Shown here: positions 5,856-12,071 of the stretch, piece by piece | How positions within the stretch are numbered: the stretch's first letter is position 1 | Layout of the letters: each line of letters begins with the position of its first letter | Notes under the pieces: generated by a model | The model's database searches: none | What the model was told of the DNA's origin: nothing | What the model saw: the letters and a program-made list of their open reading frames with translations, nothing else | Assembly (NCBI GenBank): GCA_016218095.1 | Contig: JACREV010000039.1 | Span: 1-13,119, forward strand | Direction: 5' to 3' | Source of the DNA: Deltaproteobacteria bacterium | Lineage (GTDB): Bacteria; Desulfobacterota; GWC2-55-46 | DNA length: 13,119 bases | Made by a program: the position numbers and the translations under genes

Positions 5856-6872
5856 CTAATAGTAGTACTTCTTCATGTGTATGCTGTCCGCGCAGTTGAG
5901 CACTATGCCCAGTAGGTTGTCCTTCGGGAGCGACCGCACGGCCTTCTTCACGATGTCCTTGGGCGTGGCGCCCGCCCTGACGACCAGGAGCATCCCGTCA
6001 ACGCACTTCGAGAGTATGCTTATGTCGACGAGGGGAAAGATCGGAGGCGAGTCCACTATCACGTAGTCGAAGTCCTCCTTTGATCTTAAGAGGACCGACC
6101 TCATCCCCGGGGAGTCTAGGAGGAGGGACGAGTTTTTTACGCTGCACCTTGCCGGGAGGAAGTGGAGGTTCGTGTCCTCGAGCCTGTTTATGGCCGACCT
6201 TATGTCGGCTTCGCCCTTGAGCACGTCGACGAGCCCGCAGAGCCTCCCCATGTTCAGGTACTCGCTCGATATGGACGGGTTCCTGAAGTCGCTCTCGATG
6301 ACGAGGACCTTTTTCTTGAACTCGGTAGCCATGATAAAGGCGAGGTTCATGGCCGTCATCGTCTTTCCTTCTCCCTTGACCGCGCTCGTGACCGCTATGG
6401 ATTTGACCGCCCCCTTGAGGCAGATTTGCTCGAGCCTGTTGAAGAGTATCCTGAACTTCTCGGTCGCCATCTGGTCCTGCTCGGCTACGCTCAAGGCCCG
6501 CCTGAGCGTGATCCTGTCCCTGAAGGCGCCGACTTCGGAGTACTCCTCGAAGGCGTCCCTTCCGGCGTTGATGGAACCCGAGTCCCACTCCCTCGACGGC
6601 GCCCCGGTCCGCTCTTTTCTCAAGCTCTCGTCATAGCTCTTCCGCTTCGCAGGGTCCGAGAGCGTATTGAAGATGTCGGAGAGCTCCAGGAGCTTCTGCT
6701 TTCTTTCCTCTCCGGAGTAGAGCGAGTAGAGCGCCACGGATTCGTCCGAGTACAGGGACTTCGCCTTCCGGTACGCGCGCTCTATCTCGTCCGTCGTCGC
6801 GTCCTCCCTTACCTCGAGAGTCTCGTAGTAGCTTCTGGCCCCGCCGTTTGCCTTTGCCTTTTCTTTTTTCAC
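5856..6872 (-). CDS. BY-kinase-like P-loop ATPase (CpsD/CapB family) with N-terminal J-like domain
   Basis: Residues 14-84 follow the J-domain pattern (SYYETLEVREDATTDEIERAY, later LSDPAKRKSYDE), but the HPD motif that triggers Hsp70 is missing; the place after the long helix reads YSDES. Residues 130-338 match cytoplasmic bacterial tyrosine kinases that partner Wzz proteins: Walker A SAVKGEGKT (163-171), Walker A' VLVIESDFRNP (189-199), Walker B FDYVIVDSPP (268-277), and a C-terminal tyrosine cluster KKYYY. Two details differ from the usual kinase: the first acidic residue of Walker A' is Glu193 rather than Asp, and the interface helix reads EKFRILFNR instead of the ExxRxxR form. Kinase activity is therefore probable but not certain. 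The GTG start overlaps the preceding ATPase stop by 4 bp. Expected role: phosphorylation-controlled cycling with Wzz to set polymer length. Confidence 0.87.
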   Translation of the reverse strand: MKKEKAKANGGARSYYETLEVREDATTDEIERAYRKAKSLYSDESVALYSLYSGEERKQKLLELSDIFNTLSDPAKRKSYDESLRKERTGAPSREWDSGSINAGRDAFEEYSEVGAFRDRITLRRALSVAEQDQMATEKFRILFNRLEQICLKGAVKSIAVTSAVKGEGKTMTAMNLAFIMATEFKKKVLVIESDFRNPSISSEYLNMGRLCGLVDVLKGEADIRSAINRLEDTNLHFLPARCSVKNSSLLLDSPGMRSVLLRSKEDFDYVIVDSPPIFPLVDISILSKCVDGMLLVVRAGATPKDIVKKAVRSLPKDNLLGIVLNCADSIHMKKYYY

Positions 6873-7915
6873 AGTAGCGCCCCCGCGGGCTCTCTTGACG
6901 CGCCCTTTTTAAGGATTTCGTTCAGGCACGACGCTATGGACCTCGCCGCCCTGGTCTCCGGGTAGTGGACGAGGAGGGGGCGGCGGAGCCTGATCGATTC
7001 CGCGACCGTCTCCTCGTATCCGATAGAGCCGAGATAGCAGATGTTGACGCCGAAGTAATCCGAGCAGGCCCTCCGTATGGAGTTGCCTATCTCGGAGTCC
7101 TCGGGTCTCCGTGCCTGGTTGACTATCATGGAGATATTCGTCGACCCTATGTACTCGCGGAGCATCGAGCCCTGGGAGGAGTCCAGCTCATCGAGAGTGC
7201 CGAGTATGTCGGAGACGGTCTTGACCCTCTGGGTCCATTTTTCGCTGAATATCCTCTGGAGCATGTCCTTCAACTGCCCGTCCTCCTGCTGGTCGGCTAC
7301 GGTCTTTATCCTGCGGAGGAAGAGGCATTTCAGATACCTGTAGTTGTTCTCTATGGCGGTCGGCTCCGGGGTCGAGAGTATTATCCCCTCGCTCGCCATC
7401 AGAAATATGTCGAGGAGGTTGGAAGATGTGCCGGGGCCGATGTCGAGTATGATGTTGTCGTACTCGAGCTTCCTTAAGGCATCCTTGAGGCGCGCTATCT
7501 TGGCTGTCGAGATGTCGGCTATGTCGAGCGAGTCCTTTGCGCCGCTTATGAGGTCGAGCCCGGGGACGTTGGTCTTTACGACAAGGGAGCGGATGTCCGA
7601 GACCTCCTCCTTCAAAAAGCTCGACAGTGCGAGCCTGCCGCCGTCGACCCCGAGGAAGGTATGCAGGTTGGCGGCGCCCAAGTCGGCGTCGACCAAGAGC
7701 ACGTCCTTGCCCTGTCTTGCCAGGAGTATGCCTATGTTCGAGGCTATGAGGCTTTTCCCCACGCCGCCTTTGCCTCCGCCTACGGCCCATATCGCGGGCC
7801 CGTAGAAGCTTACATGGGGGAGCGGCTTGAAACTGTACGTCTCGCTCCTTGACTCTGCCTCGAGCTCCCTGTCGCGGAAGAGTTTCTTTATCCAGTCGAA
7901 GTTGAACACGGTCAT
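6869..7915 (-). CDS. MinD/FlhG-like ParA-family ATPase
   Basis: The 348-residue protein has the deviant Walker A box of the MinD/ParA class, GGGKGGVGKS (46-55), with the extra lysine K49; Walker A' as VLLVDADLGAANLHT (72-86); and Walker B as NIILDIGPGTSSN after position 150. The DADLGAANLHTFLG and DIGPG forms are closest to FlhG/FleN (YlxH) proteins, which place flagella and other structures. It lacks a C-terminal tyrosine cluster and so is not the kinase partner. Residues 1-35 form a charged N-terminal extension, and the C-terminus shows no clear MinD-type membrane helix. The start overlaps the Wzz stop as ATGA and its end overlaps the BY-kinase-like start, so all three are probably made together. 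Inferred role: positioning the export machine or acting with Wzz. FlhG itself is unlikely without flagellar genes nearby. Confidence 0.85.
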   Translation of the reverse strand: MTVFNFDWIKKLFRDRELEAESRSETYSFKPLPHVSFYGPAIWAVGGGKGGVGKSLIASNIGILLARQGKDVLLVDADLGAANLHTFLGVDGGRLALSSFLKEEVSDIRSLVVKTNVPGLDLISGAKDSLDIADISTAKIARLKDALRKLEYDNIILDIGPGTSSNLLDIFLMASEGIILSTPEPTAIENNYRYLKCLFLRRIKTVADQQEDGQLKDMLQRIFSEKWTQRVKTVSDILGTLDELDSSQGSMLREYIGSTNISMIVNQARRPEDSEIGNSIRRACSDYFGVNICYLGSIGYEETVAESIRLRRPLLVHYPETRAARSIASCLNEILKKGASREPAGALL

Positions 7916-9402
7916 TTCCTCCCGTGTATGACAGTGAGCTTCGGCTCGGGCTTCCTCTCGCCGGGGTCGATGACGGGTATGGAGGCCAGCACAGGCTCCT
8001 TGAATACGCCGTCGAAGTCCTCCGGCCTCCTGAAGGCCGGGTTCACGAACTCGAAGAGGAACACGAGCGCCGCGCCCGCCGCCGCCCCGCCGAAGACGCC
8101 GAGGAAGACCACGAGGGGCTTGTTCGGCATCTGCGGCGACTCGGGCATGTTCGCCGGGTCTATGACCCTGAACCTCGCGCCCTTCTGCCTCTTTTCCAGG
8201 TTCTCGGCGAGGCGGGCGTTCATCTTTTTTTCAAGGAGGGCCTGATAGTTCTGGAGCGAGGAGTTGTAGTCGCGGAGCAGGTCCCTCTGCCTCTGCTCGC
8301 TCGTCGGGGTCACCTCGACCCTCTTCTCGAAATCGCTTATCTGTTTTCTTATCTGGGCCTCTCTAAGCCTGAAGTTCGCGAGCTGGGACTTTACCGCCAC
8401 GAGGTCGGCCGATACCGCCGGCCTCGATACCTCTCCGGGCTTCTCCTCCCTCTTTGCCTGTCCCTCTATCTCCCTTATCCGCCTTTTGAGTATCATGACG
8501 TCGGGGTAGGTCTCCTTGTACATGGAGAGCATTATCGAGAGCTCTCCCCGGAGCTTCTCGAGCTCCGTCTGGACCAGCGGGGCCGCGGCCGGGTTTTTCC
8601 TCAACTCCTCTTCGAGAAAGGCCTTCCTGTCCTCGTTAGTCCTCATGCCGGCGGTAACGGTCTGGAGCTCGGTCTCGAGCCTGTCCAGAGTCCTTAAGTT
8701 CGAGTCGAGCTGTTCGGGGAGCGTCCCCATGCTCGTTTCCTTGAAGGCCTTCAAGGCCCTTTCCTGCGCCTCGAGGTCGGCCTTCGCCTTCTCAAGCTCG
8801 TTCGAGAGGAACTCCGAGGCGCCTTCGGCGTACATCTCCCTGACCTTCAGGTTCTCCTCTATAAAGAGCGAGGCTATCTTGTTCGTCACCTGCATGGTGG
8901 TCTCCGGGTCCCTGCCGAGATAGGTTATGGTGAAGGCGTTGCCGCCGGTCTCCCGCTGACCCCTGGACCGCTGTTGTTCGCCGATGACCCTAAAGACGAT
9001 GTCGCCGCGCATCTTCTCTATCACCGCGTCCCTAGCCGGCGGGTCTGCCGACTCGCCGCGGAAATATCTTACGGCCTTCTCCACGGCCCCTGGGCCGTCT
9101 TCCTGGTAGAGGCCGAACTCCTTTATGATCTGCTGGAGCTTGGTCCTGCTGAGTATTTGCTGGCTTATGACGTTAAGCCTCTGCGTGAAGGGGGTCTTGT
9201 CGGACGGCATCACGTATTCTTCCGGCACCTGCTGTTCCTCGACCACTATCAGCGTAGTCGAGCTGTAGTATTCCGGTAGGTAGACGCTCAGGAATATCCC
9301 GATGGCTGAGCCGATGATGAGCGGCACTGCCATGAGCCATTTCCTGTGATAGAAGACGGCGAGCTGGTCCAGTATGTTCTTTTTCGGCTCCTTCGGGTTC
9401 AT
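7912..9402 (-). CDS. Wzz-family polysaccharide chain-length determinant protein (polysaccharide co-polymerase)
   Basis: I use the ATG at 9402 (496 residues), where GGAGG lies 7 bp upstream; longer in-frame starts run into the barrel gene. The layout is typical for Wzz: membrane helix 1 at about 23-42, a large periplasmic part, a proline-rich segment (PANMPESPQMPNKP), then membrane helix 2 at about 429-453. The periplasmic part is rich in heptad-like helices (for instance LEKAKADLEAQERALKAFKE), predicting long coiled coils. A cytoplasmic tail of about 40 residues follows and is the expected contact for the kinase-like ATPase. Size and composition resemble the long Wzz type found in exosortase/PEP-CTERM-linked polysaccharide loci. 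The protein would sit in the inner membrane and control polymer length. No kinase domain is fused to it; that role is taken by the gene two places downstream. Confidence 0.9.
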   Translation of the reverse strand: MNPKEPKKNILDQLAVFYHRKWLMAVPLIIGSAIGIFLSVYLPEYYSSTTLIVVEEQQVPEEYVMPSDKTPFTQRLNVISQQILSRTKLQQIIKEFGLYQEDGPGAVEKAVRYFRGESADPPARDAVIEKMRGDIVFRVIGEQQRSRGQRETGGNAFTITYLGRDPETTMQVTNKIASLFIEENLKVREMYAEGASEFLSNELEKAKADLEAQERALKAFKETSMGTLPEQLDSNLRTLDRLETELQTVTAGMRTNEDRKAFLEEELRKNPAAAPLVQTELEKLRGELSIMLSMYKETYPDVMILKRRIREIEGQAKREEKPGEVSRPAVSADLVAVKSQLANFRLREAQIRKQISDFEKRVEVTPTSEQRQRDLLRDYNSSLQNYQALLEKKMNARLAENLEKRQKGARFRVIDPANMPESPQMPNKPLVVFLGVFGGAAAGAALVFLFEFVNPAFRRPEDFDGVFKEPVLASIPVIDPGERKPEPKLTVIHGRK

Positions 9403-9403
9403 C

Positions 9404-10549
9404 TCAAAACCTCCACTCGTTTCCTGTGAACGTGACATTGACGTATATGATTTTCCTCGTCGTGCCGTCGTCGAATGTATCCCCGTCCCACTGGTTATAG
9501 TAGGAAAGGCCCGCACCGAGGAGCATCCATTTTTTGGCCTGCCACCCTCCCGCGAGGTCGATGTTATACGAGTTCAGGTCGACCGTTCCGTTCGGCTCAG
9601 TCCTGTTTTTGGCGAGCCCGCCGGTGAGAGAAGCGGTCAGCCCCCTCGAGAAAGTCTGCTCTATCCCGAAGCTCACGCGGTCGCTTATGTTTATCTCGTC
9701 GGCCAGGCCCGTCGGGTCGGTGACCTCGCGGGTGTAGGCGACCGATACGACCGAGTCCCTGTAGACCTTTTCGAGGCCCGCGGCCGCGGTGAGGAAGTAG
9801 TCATCGCCGTTGAGCCCCGGGGTGTACGCCACTCCGGCCGAGATGTCGGCCGTGAGCGTCGGCGCGATGTCCTCGATTATCCCGAGCGAGACACCGTGGC
9901 TCTCAACGTCGTTGTCGGTATCGAATTTATAGACGGTATACCGGTAGGTGAAGCGCGCGGTCCCGTTCTGTTCGTACTTGTAAGCGTAGGCCGCCTCGGC
10001 TGAGTCCGTCCTCGAGTCGACGAGGTCGGGGGAGTCGTAGCGCGCGACCCTGTTCCTGAGCGTAAGCGCGGCCTCCGACCTCTCTCCGATCGCGCGCGCG
10101 ACTCCGACCGAGGCGGTATTGGCGGTTATGCCGGTCCTTGCGACGAGTATGCCGGTCTCCGCCGTCTGGAGCGAATCCTGGGTGTAATCGTACCTGTCCG
10201 AGAGGTCGAGCCTCATCCTCTCGGTCATGTCGAGCGTGAAGGCGGCGGCGGCCTCGTGGGAGACGTAGTTGAGGTCGGGGTTCACGGCGTAATAGCTCGC
10301 CTCAAGGCCATAAGACACGTCCAATGCGTACCTCGCTCTCTTTTTAGAAATATCAATACGGGGCGCCGCCGAGGTGATGAAGTCGTCGTCCTTGTCCTCG
10401 TCATCGCCCCTGAACCTTACGTTGCTGTCGAACCGCTCTTCAATTGTGATCGACGGCCTGACCGCGGTGTCCTTGGCAAAAGCCGGGGGTGCGGCTGTGA
10501 AGAGGACGAGGAGCGCGGCGAGCGCCGGTGACGATATTCTATGGCGCAA
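9404..10549 (-). CDS. Outer-membrane beta-barrel protein of a polysaccharide export locus
   Basis: The start is a TTG at 10549, with GGAG 9 bp upstream and an 11-bp overlap with the export protein gene; no ATG or GTG exists near the signal peptide. Residues 1-25 are a signal peptide (hydrophobic LAALLVLFTAA, cleavage after AFA). The mature protein begins RPSITIEERFDSNVRF and then alternates polar and hydrophobic residues in many strands with aromatic girdles, ending in FTGNEWRF. A C-terminal phenylalanine is the usual signal for barrel insertion. This matches barrel proteins often next to Wza/Wzz genes in exosortase-type loci; a role as export porin or assembly partner is inferred. It stops one base before the Wzz ATG. 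A precise family is not certain, but outer-membrane location is well supported. Confidence 0.82.
   Translation of the reverse strand: MRHRISSPALAALLVLFTAAPPAFAKDTAVRPSITIEERFDSNVRFRGDDEDKDDDFITSAAPRIDISKKRARYALDVSYGLEASYYAVNPDLNYVSHEAAAAFTLDMTERMRLDLSDRYDYTQDSLQTAETGILVARTGITANTASVGVARAIGERSEAALTLRNRVARYDSPDLVDSRTDSAEAAYAYKYEQNGTARFTYRYTVYKFDTDNDVESHGVSLGIIEDIAPTLTADISAGVAYTPGLNGDDYFLTAAAGLEKVYRDSVVSVAYTREVTDPTGLADEINISDRVSFGIEQTFSRGLTASLTGGLAKNRTEPNGTVDLNSYNIDLAGGWQAKKWMLLGAGLSYYNQWDGDTFDDGTTRKIIYVNVTFTGNEWRF
9410..9414 (-). promoter_or_regulatory. Ribosome binding site deciding the Wzz start
   Basis: GGAGG on the minus strand, 7 bp before the ATG at 9400-9402 and inside the last codons of the barrel gene. 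It favours this start over the in-frame start at 9516, which lies deep inside the upstream gene. Confidence 0.7.
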
Positions 10550-11183
10550 AGATGGTATCTCCGGGTCTCAATATCAGGTTCTTGTCCGCCTTTTCGCCCT
10601 CGTCCACGATATCGTCGAAGCTGATGCTTATTTTCTCGGGCTTGCCGCTCTTGTCAGGGCGCTCCCGGACGAGGACGAGGTCGCGGGAGGCGAACGGGTT
10701 GAAGCCTCCGGCGAGGGCCACGGCCTGCAGGACCGTCGTCCTGCGCGTCATTACGTAAGTGCCGGGGTTAAGGACCTCGCCCAATACGAATATCTTGTAG
10801 CTCCGCACCTCCTGCACTATGACGGAGGCGACCGCGGTCTCCTGATATTCCTTGAGGCGCTCCACTATCCTGTCCCTCAAGGCCGAAGGTGTTGTCCCGG
10901 CGGCCCTCAAGTCCCCTATGAGCGGGAGCGTTACCATCCCGTCGGGCCTGACCGTCACGACCTTCGAGAGGTCGGGGTTCTTCCAGACCGATATCTCGAG
11001 TATGTCGTCTGTGCCTATGACGTACTCGGAGTCGGATTGGAGCTCCGCCTTCGCTGCCTTTTCCGTCTGCTGGGGTTTAGCGGCCTCGGCCTTGTCGGCG
11101 GCCCGGGCCCAAGGCTGGCAAACCAAGATGAATGCCGCCGAAAGCGCCGCGGCCGCGCAGATCTTCAAACTCTTCATGTCCAT
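10539..11183 (-). CDS. Periplasmic polysaccharide export protein, Wza-like (Poly_export/SLBB)
   Basis: This 214-residue protein has an N-terminal signal peptide (hydrophobic 9-21, cleavage most likely after ARA at 28) and a low-complexity Ala/Lys linker (30-48). Then comes a polysaccharide export domain starting YVIGTDDILEISVWKNPDL (54-72) with VRPDGMVTLPLIGDL (78-92), and one SLBB domain from about 128 (YKIFVLGEVLNPGTY) to the end at DTIFAP. It lacks the C-terminal amphipathic helix by which Wza crosses the outer membrane, and the cysteine at 22 is not in a good lipobox. Passage through the outer membrane probably depends on the barrel protein made from the next, overlapping gene. A GGAGG ribosome site precedes the ATG. 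It lies 37 bp after the PilZ gene, probably in the same operon. Confidence 0.9.
   Translation of the reverse strand: MDMKSLKICAAAALSAAFILVCQPWARAADKAEAAKPQQTEKAAKAELQSDSEYVIGTDDILEISVWKNPDLSKVVTVRPDGMVTLPLIGDLRAAGTTPSALRDRIVERLKEYQETAVASVIVQEVRSYKIFVLGEVLNPGTYVMTRRTTVLQAVALAGGFNPFASRDLVLVRERPDKSGKPEKISISFDDIVDEGEKADKNLILRPGDTIFAP
10559..10562 (-). promoter_or_regulatory. Ribosome binding site supporting a TTG start for the barrel gene
   Basis: GGAG on the minus strand, 9 bp before the TTG at 10547-10549 and within the 3' end of the export gene. The only alternative starts would remove the signal peptide. Confidence 0.5.
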
Positions 11184-11220
11184 TGCCTGACCTCCGGGGG
11201 GCGACCCTTGCTTTTAGCCT

Positions 11221-11562
11221 TTAAATAATCCTGAGGCCCGAGGCCGAGAGCTCGCCGTTTATCCTCTTTGACCAGACGACGACTGCTTTTTCCTCCCAGC
11301 CGTCGCGCGCTACGCTCACTACAGACCCCTTTTCCATCGGTTCGCCCTCGTACGCCACACCTATCCCGCGTTCCGATGAATCAAGGGCCATCGCCGTTAT
11401 GAAGTCGTCGTCAACGCCGAGTTCCAGTTTTTCCTCCGACCGCGACCTTCCCGACGAGCGCCGTTCGTTCATAACGGTGAGGCACTGCGGGCATATGACG
11501 GTCTGCCCGCGACGGTCGGGGAAGAAGGCCTTGTAGCATTCGCCGCATACCTTGAGTCGCAT
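11221..11562 (-). CDS. Small zinc-ribbon and PilZ-domain protein (putative c-di-GMP receptor)
   Basis: From the ATG at 11562 the protein has 113 residues. It opens with a four-cysteine zinc ribbon (CGEC at 6-9, CPQC at 24-27). A PilZ-type segment follows: ERRSSGR with closely spaced arginines (33-39) in the place of the RxxxR motif, then ALDSSERGIGVAY in the place of D/NxSxxG, then strands up to ASGLRII. PilZ domains bind c-di-GMP and often control polysaccharide production, which fits its place as first gene before the export genes. I prefer this start because AAGGAAGA precedes it and the ribbon begins at once. In-frame starts at 11625 (ATG) and 11688 (GTG) would add basic or hydrophobic residues without a clear ribosome site. 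The N-terminal boundary is uncertain; the PilZ match is short and moderately diverged. Confidence 0.72.
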   Translation of the reverse strand: MRLKVCGECYKAFFPDRRGQTVICPQCLTVMNERRSSGRSRSEEKLELGVDDDFITAMALDSSERGIGVAYEGEPMEKGSVVSVARDGWEEKAVVVWSKRINGELSASGLRII

Positions 11563-11571
11563 TCTTCCTTT
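11563..11571 (-). promoter_or_regulatory. Ribosome binding site for the preferred PilZ gene start
   Basis: AAAGGAAGA on the minus strand sits directly before the ATG at 11560-11562. Spacing is tight, so the start remains uncertain; the ATG at 11625 and GTG at 11688 have weaker sites. Confidence 0.4.
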
Positions 11572-11639
11572 CAACCGGATCGCCTGAGATGCGCACCTCT
11601 TAAGCGACGCTCTTTTATCAAGCATAGCCCACGCCCCGT

Positions 11640-11740
11640 CCTCGGCAATCCAACAAAAGAATATAAATCCGCGCAAAAGGATTAGCACCCGTGGACGATA
11701 ACGGTATGAAGGCTAGGGACGGAAGGGAGTAGTACGGCGG
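11640..11740 (-). promoter_or_regulatory. Probable promoter region for the PilZ/export operon
   Basis: After the GC-rich repeats the sequence turns AT-rich around 11650-11690, with TATATT on the minus strand as a possible -10 box but no convincing -35 at the right distance. A sigma-54 pattern (GG-N10-GC) was looked for and not found. The assignment rests on position before the first gene of the series and on base composition, not on a clear motif. Confidence 0.25.
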
Positions 11741-11778
11741 TATGAACACGGGGGGTTTAGGCAAACCGTTGCGAACTT

Positions 11779-11796
11779 TGCCCGTCCGGCAAGGAC
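11779..11796. repeat. 18-bp box, copy 1 (TGCCCGTCCGGCAAGGAC)
   Basis: First of four copies. It is preceded by GAACT, as are copies 2 and 4, and followed by CGCGGGGCC. Confidence 0.8.
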
Positions 11797-11823
11797 CGCG
11801 GGGCCAAAGCTCTTCGGAAGCTG

Positions 11824-11852
11824 TCGAGACAAGAGTGACCGGGCCGTCTCGA
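11824..11852. repeat. Hairpin of repeat module 1
   Basis: TCGAGAC (11824-11830) and GTCTCGA (11846-11852) are perfect inverted repeats around a 15-nt loop. The next outer pair would be G-T, allowed in RNA read from the plus strand. Confidence 0.7.
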
Positions 11853-11861
11853 TGTGAACTC

Positions 11862-11879
11862 TGCCCGTCCGGCGAGGAC
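11862..11879. repeat. 18-bp box, copy 2 (TGCCCGTCCGGCGAGGAC)
   Basis: Differs from the other copies by one A-to-G change. It lies 83 bp after copy 1 and is followed by CGCTCGGCG. Confidence 0.8.
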
Positions 11880-11960
11880 CGCTCGGCGGTACTCGGCGTA
11901 CGGCCAGTTTCAAATCCGGCTCATCTGGCGTCCCTGAGGCCAAGCCGCCGTATACGGATC

Positions 11961-11978
11961 TGCCCGTCCGGCAAGGAC
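11961..11978. repeat. 18-bp box, copy 3 (TGCCCGTCCGGCAAGGAC)
   Basis: Identical to copy 1 over the box and followed by CGCTCGGCG like copy 2. It opens module 2. Confidence 0.8.
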
Positions 11979-12011
11979 CGCTCGGCGCGGGGCCAATGTC
12001 CTTCGGAGGCT

Positions 12012-12042
12012 ATCGAGACAAGAATAACCGGGCCGTCTCGAT
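12012..12042. repeat. Hairpin of repeat module 2
   Basis: ATCGAGAC (12012-12019) and GTCTCGAT (12035-12042) are perfect 8-bp inverted repeats around a 15-nt loop. The outer A-T pair replaces the G-T of module 1, so pairing is kept in plus-strand RNA. Confidence 0.7.
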
Positions 12043-12050
12043 GTGAACTT

Positions 12051-12068
12051 TGCCCGTCCGGCAAGGAC
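12051..12068. repeat. 18-bp box, copy 4 (TGCCCGTCCGGCAAGGAC)
   Basis: Closes module 2, 90 bp after copy 3, and ends only 3 bp from the gspF stop codon. Confidence 0.8.
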
Positions 12069-12071
12069 GTT

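Larger units (their letters stand above)
11742..12071. repeat. Non-coding repeat region between gspF and the PilZ gene (box-hairpin-box modules)
   Basis: No convincing gene lies here. The stretch holds two modules, 11779-11879 (101 bp) and 11961-12068 (108 bp), that align over 101 bases with nine differences by hand count, eight of them transitions, plus a 7-bp insert (CTCGGCG) in the second. Each module begins and ends with the same 18-bp box and has a hairpin in the middle. The spacer between modules contains a second CTCGGCG and the perfect palindrome CCGTATACGG (11948-11957). One plus-strand reading frame covers both modules, but the first box is in a different phase from the other three and the frame runs antisense into gspF, so coding is unlikely. 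Confidence 0.8.

Noticed and set aside
6618..6833. True DnaJ co-chaperone function for the N-terminus of the kinase-like protein.
   Set aside because: The HPD motif is absent, so Hsp70 stimulation is not expected although the fold resembles a J domain.
6162..6965. A 267-codon plus-strand open frame, and similar long frames opposite the Wzz, MinD-like and barrel genes (e.g. 7924-8697, 9374-10003).
   Set aside because: They are antisense to well-supported genes in GC-rich DNA, have biased composition (rich in Arg, Gly, Val, Glu) and show no family motifs.
11103..11130. Lipoprotein signal in the Wza-like protein at Cys22.
   Set aside because: The residues before the cysteine (ILV) are a poor lipobox, while a good signal peptidase I site (ARA) follows at residue 28.
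11660..11700. Sigma-54 promoter before the PilZ gene (GG...GC pattern).
   Set aside because: The distance between the GG and GC pairs is 13 rather than 10 bases.
11713..11943. A 76-codon minus-strand frame in the gap before the PilZ gene.
   Set aside because: It lies across repeat module 1, has no recognisable motif or ribosome site, and its composition is that of translated non-coding DNA.
11779..12068. CRISPR array suggested by four 18-bp repeats.
   Set aside because: Spacing is uneven (83, 99, 90 bp), the intervals contain a second shared hairpin instead of unique spacers, and no cas genes are near.
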